Shown piece by piece: positions 53,802 to 64,000 of a stretch of 64,000 bases of DNA. A model generated the notes under the pieces. That model was not told where the DNA came from and made no database searches. It worked only from the letters and a program-made list of their open reading frames with translations. This DNA is from Anastatus disparis (taxonomy: Eukaryota; Arthropoda; Insecta; Hymenoptera; Eupelmidae). Numbering within the stretch: the first letter of the stretch is position 1; every line of letters begins with the position of its first letter. Location of the stretch: the NCBI GenBank assembly GCA_017163975.1, contig JAFFSR010000344.1, positions 186,001 to 250,000 of the forward strand. Direction: 5' to 3'. Both the position numbers and the translations under genes were made by a program.

Positions 53802-53911
53802 CTAAAAAAAAAATAATTAATTAAAATTATATATTTATATTTTGTTTTTAACAATACAATATTAATATAATTAATTAAAAATTTTAAATCATGTTTTAAA
53901 ATTGTTTTTTC

Positions 53912-54050
53912 CGAACGCGGTGAACAAAAACCGATTTTCGGCGTCTGTTTTTAGTGAGCAAACTATTCCCTCACTAGTGGGGGAATGTGGTATTTTCCTC
54001 ACTCAAAACAGGCACCAATAATCGGATTCTGCTCACCTTGTTGGGGAAAA
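53912..54050. repeat. Inverted repeat around a GC-richer spacer
   Basis: aaaaaccgattttcggcgtc / accaataatcggattctg, with gtgagcaaac, tcctcactc and a gtgagg-type pairing, form an imperfect palindrome. Adjacent sequence to 54290 has further ctcact/agtgag motifs. Decayed foldback. Confidence 0.45.
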
Positions 54051-54149
54051 TTCTATACCATACTTGTACCAAATAGGTCATCCACTCGTCTTTTTTGTCA
54101 ATCTCGCTGCGACTCGTGAGGGAATGACCTATTTCACTCACTGGTAGAG

Positions 54150-55045
54150 TAATGTACTATTTTCACACTTAGGAAGCAAAATTCAATTTTTAACACCTGT
54201 TTTCAGAAAAAAGCGAAATAGTTTCTTTTCCCCCTCGGGAGAGAAAATGATTCATTTTTTCCTCTTCGGGAAAAATTGAATCATTTGTCTCTCTTACAAG
54301 GAGAGTGTTTCACCTTCGGGTCACCGTTTTTGCTCAAATTTTGAGAATGTTTTCTGGATGTAGAAATATGAAGAAAGCCAAAATTTTAGAGGCCAACGCT
54401 CAATATTTCCCTAGTTGCAGGCCATTGAAGAAAATCACTAAAAAAGTCACTAGATTTTCAAACGCTTATAGTTCCTCAGCATTGTTAGCTCAAAGCTTAT
54501 ACCTTTTTTTAAATGAAAGCTAAGCTCAGATCCTTTCGAAATAGCACCTATAGCATCTCAAAATATTATTTTTTCCCAAAGTTGGAGCGTAATAAAGATG
54601 GGACCTGAATTTTTTGTTTAAAACATTAATTAATAATAAAAGCTAAAATTTGGTTAAATCTTTATTACGCTTTAACTTTTGGAAAAAATAATATTTTGAG
54701 ATGCTGTAAGTGCTATTTCGAAAGGATTTGAGATCAGCTTTCATTTAAAAAAAGGTATAAGCTTCTAGCTAACAATGATGAGATACTATAAGCGTTTGAA
54801 AATCTAGTGACTTTTTTAGTGATTTTCTTCAATGGCCTGTAACTAGGAAAATATTGAGCGTTGGCCTCTAAAATTTTGGCTTTCTTCATATTTCTGCATC
54901 CAGAAAAAATTCTCAAAATTTGAACAAAAACGGTGACCCGAAGGTGAAACACTCCTTGTTAGAAAAAAAAACTATGTTGCTCCTTGGAAATGAATATTGA
55001 ATTTTACTTCCTTAGTGTGAAAAAATAGTATGTCAACCATAGGGG
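54150..55045. mobile_element. Outer inverted repeat holding the 54297-54959 foldback
   Basis: tactattttcacacttagga (54152) and ttccttagtgtgaaaaaatagta (about 55010-55032) are inverted and lie either side of the inner element. The structure is a foldback within a foldback. Confidence 0.55.
54297..54959. mobile_element. Well-preserved foldback (ACAAGGAGAGTGTTTCACC ends)
   Basis: The two halves are almost perfect inverted copies, so each strand shows the same 72-codon frame (54305-54523 and 54734-54952). That frame is a mirror effect, not a gene. Related elements are at 42911-43570 and, by terminus only, 23749-24436. Confidence 0.8.
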
Positions 55046-55887
55046 CAGAATAGGTGTTCATGTCCGAGTCTTTATTTTCGCCCTCGTGCGAAAAACCGAA
55101 CTCGGGCAGAAAACCCCTATTTTGCCCCTCGATTAACTATTCACTATTTTTCTTTACTCTTTCAGTATTTTTTTTACTTGAACTTTATAATTTTTATAAT
55201 AATAAATTTTTAAACTTAAAACAAATATTAGCAAAATAATGGTAAACAGAGAAAAGGCATATAAGGAATAAATGTTTAATCTTAGTTCAAATTTGGGGTG
55301 GAAGATTTCAAAAGTTATAATAAAAGGCTATAGCGGAATAGGCGCTTAAAATAAGCTTAGCCAAGATTATTACGGCTTATTGCTTATTTAATAGTATGTT
55401 AAAAGATGCCTCTGTGCAAAATTTCAGTCCCCAAGTGCTACGGGACCCCAAAAACACTAAAAACTTGTTTCTTCGCGAATAATTTTTACTATGTACAATT
55501 TGCGGCCAAAAAAATATGTAAATAGCTGAATGAGTGTATTAAAAATTTCTAAGATCTTTTTCAAATTGTTTGGCGCGAAATTCAAATTTTTAAAGATATT
55601 TGAAATTTTTTATTGTTTCTTTTAAATATAGGGGTAACGATTGGTTGAAACCTAAATAGCTTTTTTGGTGTATTTCTTTTCATACTTCTGAACGCCAAGG
55701 TCGCGGAAATCATTTTGCGACGAAAACATGCTAAAAAATCGAAAAACAGCAAAAAACAGGATTTTCGCGTTTTTTTAACCATAACCTCAAAAATACATTA
55801 ATATACCAAGTTTTTAATGAATTAAATGCCTTATAGCTTATTACTAAGTTGACTAGGCTTTGTAAAATCTTATGTATATTAAGCTAG
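55046..55887. other. Intron, nothing recognised
   Basis: Mixed-composition intron. No frame or repeat could be assigned. Confidence 0.5.
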
Positions 55888-56146
55888 ACCAAGAGACTTT
55901 TGCACCATAAAAGATAGTGCGTTTTAGAAACGCTCTACAAGGTGGCGCGCATGCACAATATTTTTGGAATATGCAAGATAAATATCGATGAAGCGCCACC
56001 TTGCGCTGTGTTTTACGATTAATGAGCGAAAAAAAGTGATGCATGCATTATAAAATGTAAGGCAATACATATGATTTACGTAGCAGGAGGCATCACTTTT
56101 TCTAGTGAGGGCGCGCATCAAGTTTATTAAGGCAAAAGTCTCTCCG
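55888..56146. repeat. Short inverted-repeat element (AGAGACTTTTGC ends)
   Basis: agagacttttgcacc (about 55891) is inverted as ggcaaaagtctctccgtg (56131-56148). The interior contains gcgcgcatgcac, two gcgccacctt-type motifs and a strong A/T-poor segment. Likely a MITE. Confidence 0.55.
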
Positions 56147-56190
56147 TGTACGGAATCCACTTCATAGGGCCACATTCGAAATAGTACCAC

Positions 56191-56800
56191 ATTTTGTCGC
56201 TAATTTGTCGCTAATTTGTTGCTCCATCCCGGATTTTGTCGCTCCAGCCGTTTCCGAGAAACAATGGCTACCGTAGCTTAATATTAAGATACGGCATCCA
56301 CTACAGTAACTCAGGAACGGCTAGGGTTAGAAACTCCATTCTGGTTGCATAATTTTTCGCTTTTTTGTCGCTCAAAGATAGAATAGTTCGTAAGTCCCAA
56401 AACCTGACCCAGACCCGGATATGGCCATTGGGCCCGAGTGAAAGTGGAAACTTTTTTTCTTTGTGTATCTAAAAAGTCATGCGATGTTTGATAATTTGTT
56501 GCTAATTTGTCGCTGACATTTAATCCAACACTAGATTTTGTCGCTCCAGCCATTTCCGAGAAACAATGGCTACCGTAGCTTAATATTAAGCTACGGCATC
56601 CACTACAGTAACTCAGGAACGGCTAGGGTTAGCAACTCCATTCTGGTTGCATTCTTTGTCGCTCTAAGATAGGATAGTTCATGAGTCCCAAAACCTGACC
56701 CAGACCCGGATATGGCCATTGGGACCGAGTGAAAATGGACACTTTTTTTCTTAATGTATCTAATAAGTCATGCGATGTTTCTAATACTGAAGTAGCTATA
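56191..56800. repeat. Head of the satellite: two units of about 300 bases
   Basis: attttgtcgctccagccrtt...taccgtagcttaatattaag...tgacccagacccggatatgg occurs twice, starting near 56232 and 56532. It shares the ttgtcgct core with the main array but has otherwise different, GC-richer unit sequence. Confidence 0.85.
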
Positions 56801-56859
56801 GAAAATTTGTCACCTTCAATATCTTAACATAAGAGCAGAAAAAAAATTCTTTATGTGAA

Positions 56860-59800
56860 ATGGATTTTAATTAAATTTACATGCGTTTGGGAATTTGTCG
56901 CTCATGATATTTAAATGAATTTAAACTTTTAGTTCAATAAAAATATGATTTTAATTCAACAAAAGCTACAAGGATTTTGTCGCTCTAAAAATCTATGGTT
57001 CCTAGCACGCTAAAATAATTTTTATGGTAATTTTTGTGATTAAAATGCATCTAGGAATTTGTCGCTGTTGAAATTTGAAAAAATTAACATTTTAAACGCA
57101 ATATAAAGATGATTCTGATACCACAGGAGCTTCAAGGATTTTGTCGCTCTGAAAATTTATGGTTGCTAGCACTATAAAATGATTTTTATACAAATTTTGT
57201 GATTTTCATGCATCTGGGAATTTGTCGCTCTTGAGATTGTTAACAATCAGAACTCTAAAAACCATGAAAAGATATTTCTGATATCACAGAAGCTGCGAAA
57301 AATTTGTGTCTTCTTAATTTATGGCATCCAAGCACATAGGAAATACTTTTATGCAAGTTTTTTGAATTGAAATGAATTAGAGAGTTAGTCGCTTGTGACA
57401 TTTGTAACTATTGAGACTTTGAATGCAATTAAAAAATGTTTGTCACCTGACTGAAGCTTTAAGTATTTTCTCGCTCTAGTGATTCTTTAATTAGCTAACT
57501 CTAAATATTTTGTTATATCAGTTGTTCAATGTACATGCGTTTGAGAATTTGTCGCTCATGATATTTAAATAAATTTAAACTTTTAATTCAATAAAAATAT
57601 GATTTTAATTCAACAGAAGCTATAAGGATTTTGTCGCTATAAAAATCTATGGTTCCTAGCACGCTAAAATAATTTTTATGGAAATTATTGTTATTGAACA
57701 GCATCTAGGAATTTGTCGCTGTTGAAATTTGAAAAAATTAACATTTTAAACGCAATATAAAGATGATTCTGATACCACAGGAGCTTCAAGGATTTTGTCG
57801 CTCTGAAAATTTATGGTTGCTAGGACTATAAAATGATTTTTATACAAATTTTGTGATTTTCATGCATCTGGGAATTTGTCGCTCTTGAGATTGTTAACAA
57901 TCAGAACTCTAAAAACCATGAAAAGATATTTCTGATATCACAGAAGCTGCGAAAAATTTGTGTCTTCTTAATTTATGGCATCCAAGCACATAGGAAATAC
58001 TTTTATGCAAGTTTTTTGAATTGAAATGAATTAGAGAGTTAGTCGTTTGTGACATTTGTAACTATTGAGACTTTGAATGCAATTAAAAAATGTTTGTCAC
58101 CTTACTGAAGCTTTAAGTATTTTGTCGCTCTAGTGATTCTTTAATTAGCTAACTCTAAATATTTTGTTATATCAGTTGTTCAATGTACATGCGTTTGAGA
58201 ATTTGTCGCTCATGATATTTAAATAAATTTAAACTTTTAATTCAATAAAAATATGATTTTAATTCAACAGAAGCTACAAGGATTTTGTCGCTATAAAAAT
58301 CTATGGTTCCTAGCACGCTAAAATAATTTTTATGGAAATTATTGTTATTGAACAGCATCTAGAAATTTGTCGCTCTTAAAATTTGAAAAAATTAACACTT
58401 AAGAAGCAATATAAAAATGATGCTGATACTACAGGAGCTTCAAGGATTTTGTCGCTCTAAAAATTTATGGTTGCTGGCACTATAAAATGATTTTTATACA
58501 AATTTTGTGATTTTTATGCATCTGGGAATTTGTCGCTCTTGAAATTTGAAAAAATTAACACTTCAAACGCAATATAAAGATGATTCTGATACTACAGGAG
58601 CTTCAAGAATTTTGTCACTCTGAAAATTTATGGTTGCTAGCACTATAAAATGATTTTTATACAAATTTTGTGATTTTTATACATCTAGGAATTTGTCGCT
58701 TTTGAGATTGTTAACAATCAGAACTCTAAAAACCATAAAAAGATATTTTTAATATCACAGAAGCTGCAAAGAATTTGTTGCTTCTTAATTTATAGCATCC
58801 AAGAACATAGAAAAAGCTTTTATGCAAGTTTTTTGAATTGGAATGAATTAGAGAGTAAGTCGCTTGTGACATTTGTAACTATTAAGACTCTGAATGCAAT
58901 TAAAAGATGTTTGTCACTTTACTGAAGCTTCAAGGATTTAATCGCTCTAGTAATTCTTTAATCAGCTAACTCTAAATTTTTTTTTATATCATTTCTTTAA
59001 TTTACATGCGTTTGGGAATTTGTCGCTCATGATATTTAAATAAATTTAAACTTTTAATTCAATAAAAATATGATTTTTATTTAACAAAAGCTACAAGGAT
59101 TTTGTCGCTCTAAAAATCTATGGTTCCTAGCACGCTAAAATAATTTTTATGGTAATTTTTCTGATTGAAATGCATCTAGGAATTTGTCGCTGTTGAAATT
59201 TGAAAAAATTAACATTTTAAACGCAATATAAAGATGATTCTGATACCACAGGAGCTTCAAGGATTTTGTCGCTCTGAAAATTTATGGTTGCTAGGACTAT
59301 AAAATGATTTTTATACAAATTTTGTGATTTTCATGCATCTGGGAATTTGTCGCTCTTGAGATTGTTAACAATCAGAACTCTAAAAACCATGAAAAGATAT
59401 TTCTGATATCACAGAAGCTGCGAAAAATTTGTGTCTTCTTAATTTATGGCATGCAAGCACATAGGAAATACTTTTATGCAAGTTTTTTGAATTGAAATGA
59501 ATTAGAGAGTTAGTCGCTTGTGACATTTGTAACTATTGAGACTTTGAATGCAATTAAAAAATGTTTGTCACCTTACTGAAGCTTTAAGTATTTTGTCGCT
59601 CTAGTGATTCTTTAATTAGCTAACTCTAAATATTTTGTTATATCAGTTGTTCAATGTACATGCGTTTGAGAATTTGTCGCTCATGATATTTAAATAAATT
59701 TAAACTTTTAATTCAATAAAAATATGATTTTAATTCAACAGCAGCTACAAGGATTTTGTCGCTATAAAAATCTATGGTTCCTAGCACGCTAAAATAATTT

Positions 59801-62800
59801 TTATGGAAATTATTGTTATTGAACAGCATCTAGAAATTTGTCGCTCTTAAAATTTGAAAAAATTAACACTTAAGAAGCAATATAAAAATGATGCTGATAC
59901 TACAGGAGCTTCAAGGATTTTGTCGCTCTAAAAATTTATGGTTGCTGGCACTATAAAATGATTTTTATACAAATTTTGTGATTTTTATGCATCTGGGAAT
60001 TTGTCGCTCTTGAAATTTGAAAAAATTAACATTTTAAACGCAATATAAAGATGATTCTGATACCACAGGAGCTTCAAGGATTTTGTCGCTCTGAAAATTT
60101 ATGGTTGCTAGGACTATAAAATGATTTTTATACAAATTTTGTGATTTTCATGCATCTGGGAATTTGTCGCTCTTGAGATTGTTAACAATCAGAACTCTAA
60201 AAACCATGAAAAGATATTTCTGATATCACAGAAGCTGCGAAAAATTTGTGTCTTCTTAATTTATGGCATGCAAGCACATAGGAAATACTTTTATGCAAGT
60301 TTTTTGAATTGAAATGAATTAGAGAGTTAGTCGCTTGTGACATTTGTAACTATTGAGACTTTGAATGCAATTAAAAAATGTTTGTCACCTTACTGAAGCT
60401 TTAAGTATTTTGTCGCTCTAGTGATTCTTTAATTAGCTAACTCTAAATATTTTGTTATATCAGTTGTTCAATGTACATGCGTTTGAGAATTTGTCGCTCA
60501 TGATATTTAAATAAATTTAAACTTTTAATTCAATAAAAATATGATTTTAATTCAACAGAAGCTATAAGGATTTTGTCGCTATAAAAATCTATGGTTCCTA
60601 GCACGCTAAAATAATTTTTATGGAAATTATTGTTATTGAACAGCATCTAGGAATTTGTCGCTGTTGAAATTTGAAAAAATTAACATTTTAAACGCAATAT
60701 AAAGATGATTCTGATACCACAGGAGCTTCAAGGATTTTGTCGCTCTGAAAATTTATGGTTGCTAGGACTATAAAATGATTTTTATACAAATTTTGTGATT
60801 TTCATGCATCTGGGAATTTGTCGCTCTTGAGATTGTTAACAATCAGAACTCTAAAAACCATGAAAAGATATTTCTGATATCACAGAAGCTGCGAAAAATT
60901 TGTGTCTTCTTAATTTATGGCATCCAAGCACATAGGAAATACTTTTATGCAAGTTTTTTGAATTGAAATGAATTAGAGAGTTAGTCGCTTGTGACATTTG
61001 TAACTATTGAGACTTTGAATGCAATTAAAAAATGTTTGTCACCTTACTGAAGCTTTAAGTATTTTGTCGCTCTAGTGATTCTTTAATTAGCTAACTCTAA
61101 ATATTTTGTTATATCAGTTGTTCAATGTACATGCGTTTGAGAATTTGTCGCTCATGATATTTAAATAAATTTAAACTTTTAATTCAATAAAAATATGATT
61201 TTAATTCAACAGAAGCTACAAGGATTTTGTCGCTATAAAAATCTATGGTTCCTAGCACGCTAAAATAATTTTTATGGAAATTATTGTTATTGAACAGCAT
61301 CTAGAAATTTGTCGCTCTTAAAATTTGAAAAAATTAACACTTAAGAAGCAATATAAAAATGATGCTGATACTACAGGAGCTTCAAGGATTTTGTCGCTCT
61401 AAAAATTTATGGTTGCTGGCACTATAAAATGATTTTTATACAAATTTTGTGATTTTTATGCATCTGGGAATTTGTCGCTCTTGAAATTTGAAAAAATTAA
61501 CACTTTAAACGCAATATAAAGATGATTCTGATACTACAGGAGCTTCAAGAATTTTGTCGCTCTGAAAATTTATGGTTGCTAGCACTATAAAATGATTTTT
61601 ATACAAATTTTGTGATTTTTATACATCTAGGAATTTGTCGCTTTTGAGATTGTTAACAATCAGAACTCTAAAAACCATAAAAAGATATTTTTAATATCAC
61701 AGAAGCTGCAAAGAATTTGTTGCTTCTTAATTTATAGCATCCAAGAACATAGAAAAAGCTTTTATGCAAGTTTTTTGAATTGGAATGAATTAGAGAGTAA
61801 GTCGCTTGTGACATTTGTAACTATTAAGACTCTGAATGCAATTAAAAGATGTTTGTCACTTTACTGAAGCTTCAAGGATTTAATCGCTCTAGTAATTCTT
61901 TAATCAGCTAACTCTAAATTTTTTTTTATATCATTTCTTTAATTTACATGCGTTTGGGAATTTGTCGCTCATGATATTTAAATAAATTTAAACTTTTAAT
62001 TCAATAAAAATATGATTTTTATTTAACCAAAGCTATAAGGATTTTGTCGCTCTAAAAATCTATGGTTCCTAGCACGCTAAAATAATTTTTATGGTAATTT
62101 TTCTGATTGAAATGCATCTAGGAATTTGTCGCTGTTGAAATTTGAAAAAATTAACATTTTAAACGCAATATAAAGATGATTCTGATACCACAGGAGCTTC
62201 AAGGATTTTGTCGCTCTGAAAATTTATGGTTGCTAGGACTATAAAATGATTTTTATACAAATTTTGTGATTTTCATGCATCTGGGAATTTGTCGCTCTTG
62301 AGATTGTTAACAATCAGAACTCTAAAAACCATGAAAAGATATTTCTGATATCACAGAAGCTGCGAAAAATTTGTGTCTTCTTAATTTATGGCATCCAAGC
62401 ACATAGGAAATACTTTTATGCAAGTTTTTTGAATTGAAATGAATTAGAGAGTTAGTCGCTTGTGACATTTGTAACTATTGAGACTTTGAATGCAATTAAA
62501 AATGTTTGTCACCTTACTGAAGCTTTAAGTATTTTGTCGCTCTAGTGATTCTTTAATTAGCTAACTCTAAATATTTTGTTATATCAGTTGTTCAATGTAC
62601 ATGCGTTTGAGAATTTGTCGCTCATGATATTTAAATAAATTTAAACTTTTAATTCAATAAAAATATGATTTTAATTCAACAGAAGCTACAAGGATTTTGT
62701 TGCTATAAAAATCTATGGTTCCTAGCACGCTAAAATAATTTTTATGGAAATTATTGTTATTGAACAGCATCTAGAAATTTGTCGCTCTTAAAATTTGAAA

Positions 62801-64000
62801 AAATTAACACTTAAGAAGCAATATAAAAATGATGCTGATACTACAGGAGCTTCAAGGATTTTGTCGCTCTAAAAATTTATGGTTGCTGGCACTATAAAAT
62901 GATTTTTATACAAATTTTGTGATTTTTATGCATCTGGGAATTTGTCGCTCTTGAAATTTGAAAAAATTAACACTTTAAACGCAATATAAAGATGATTCTG
63001 ATACTACAGGAGCTTCAAGAATTTTGTCGCTCTGAAAATTTATGGTTGCTAGCACTATAAAATGATTTTTATACAAATTTTGTGATTTTTATACATCTAG
63101 GAATTTGTTGCTTTTGAGATTGTTAACAATCAGAACTCTAAAAACCATAAAAAGATATTTTTAATATCACAGAAGCTGCAAAGAATTTGTTGCTTCTTAA
63201 TTTATAGCATCCAAGAACATAGAAAAAGCTTTTATGCAAGTTTTTTGAATTCGAATGAATTAGAGAGTAAGTCGCTTGTGACATTTGTAACTATTAAGAC
63301 TCTGAATGCAATTAAAAGATGTTTGTCACTTTACTGAAGCTTCAAGGATTTAATCGCTCTAGTAATTCTTTAATCAGCTAACTCTAAATTTTTTTTTATA
63401 TCATTTCTTTAATTTACATGCGTTTGGGAATTTGTCGCTCATGATATTTAAATAAATTAAAACTTTTAATTCAATAAAAATATGATTTTAATTCAACAGA
63501 AGCTATAAGGATTTTGTCGCTATAAAAATCTATAGTTCCTAGCACGCTAAAATAATTTTTATGGAAATTATTGTTATTGAACAGCATCTAGGAATTTGTC
63601 GCTGTTGAAATTTGAAAAAATTAACATTTTAAACGCAATATAAAGATGATTCTGATACCACAGGAGCTTCAAGGATTTTGTCGCTCTGAAAATTTATGGT
63701 TGCTAGGACTATAAAATGATTTTTATACAAATTTTGTGATTTTCATGCATCTGGGAATTTGTCGCTCTTGAGATTGTTAACAATCAGAACTCTAAAAACC
63801 ATGAAAAGATATTTCTGATATCACAGAAGCTGCGAAAAATTTGTGTCTTCTTAATTTATGGCATCCAAGCACATAGGAAATACTTTTATGCAAGTTTTTT
63901 GAATTGAAATGAATTAGAGAGTTAGTCGTTTGTGACATTTGTAACTATTGAGACTTTGAATGCAATTAAAAAATGTTTGTCACCTTACTGAAGCTTTAAG
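56860..64000. repeat. Higher-order satellite, core aatttgtcgct, in CNOT1 intron
   Basis: ttgtcgct boxes recur about every 60-85 bases within two alternating subunit types (gaatttgtcgctsttgaaattt... and ggattttgtcgctctgaaaa...). These are organised in larger units marked by ttgtcgctcatgatattta at about 56897, 57550, 58205, 59023, 59677, 60492, 61146, 61963, 62617 and 63434. The spacings are about 653 or 817 bases, alternating after the first three. Long and short units differ by one extra subunit pair of about 163 bases. The array continues past the window end. It contains no open reading frame of note. Confidence 0.95.

Larger units (their letters stand above)
49581..52090. mobile_element. 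2.5-kb foldback in a CNOT1 intron (CCCTGTTGAAAATAATTA ends)
   Basis: Arms of about 330 bases (49581-49910 and about 51762-52090) are nearly perfect inverted copies, ending CCCTGTTGAAAATAATTA. The bases ag occur just outside both ends. Multiple tcacat/atgtga motifs make the arms themselves partly palindromic. Inside are a direct duplication of about 300 bases (49860-50155 and about 50205-50515) and another inverted-repeat element (50794-51496). No transposase is visible. Confidence 0.75.

Noticed and set aside
54305..54952. Two 72-codon frames with almost identical proteins on opposite strands
   Set aside because: They are mirror images produced by the near-perfect palindrome 54297-54959, not genes.
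56191..64000. Possible CRISPR-like array because of regularly spaced short repeats
   Set aside because: Spacers are themselves repeated, units are hundreds of bases long and higher-order, and the context is a eukaryotic intron. It is a satellite.

Overview
This window is AT-rich animal (insect-type) genomic DNA. It carries one recognisable host gene, CNOT1 (Not1), the scaffold subunit of the CCR4-NOT deadenylase complex, on the minus strand. Eleven exons lie between 53801 and 331. Each is identified by close similarity to CNOT1 proteins, consistent splice sites and matching intron phases. The upstream exons are beyond 64000 and the last coding exon is left of position 1. The exons encode about 1,498 residues, from just before the CAF1-binding MIF4G domain to near the end of the C-terminal Not1 (SHD) domain. 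An arthropod is inferred from the LINE types, the AT-rich introns and the protein; a hymenopteran such as a parasitoid wasp is plausible but not proven.

The rest is intron filled with mobile DNA. The intron at 780-40952 is about 40.2 kb and holds three LINE retrotransposons, all in the gene's orientation, with other elements inside them. (1) A degraded I-group LINE (LINE3, about 25207 to 14361) is interrupted by a much better preserved LINE with a PHD-like ORF1 (LINE1, about 21180 to 15605). LINE1 itself carries a TTAA-flanked foldback element just after its stop codon. LINE3 also carries another foldback in its ORF1/ORF2 region. (2) A second LINE (LINE2, about 35600 to 25755) is split by a Tc1/mariner-type foldback (30495-31644, TA duplication) and by a 4.1-kb DDE/DDD transposon (26031-30126, TATA duplication). 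That transposon has a three-frameshift transposase ending in a PKKRKV motif. (3) A palindromic derivative of a related transposon lies at 11556-14258.

Most remaining intron sequence is foldback (inverted-repeat) elements of several families, many nested. Two related ones, at 4543-6215 and 6962-8692, carry a tRNA-Glu-like module in each arm. The intron at 49281-52532 holds a 2.5-kb foldback with about 330-bp arms. The intron that starts at 53802 and leaves the window is dominated from 56191 onward by a satellite with a TTTGTCGCT core, arranged in higher-order units of about 653 and 817 bp. A degenerate array at 38520-39620 shares the complementary AGCGACA core.

Functionally only CNOT1 looks like a host gene. 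Because its introns are transcribed, the many long inverted repeats would form double-stranded hairpins in the CNOT1 pre-mRNA (inference).
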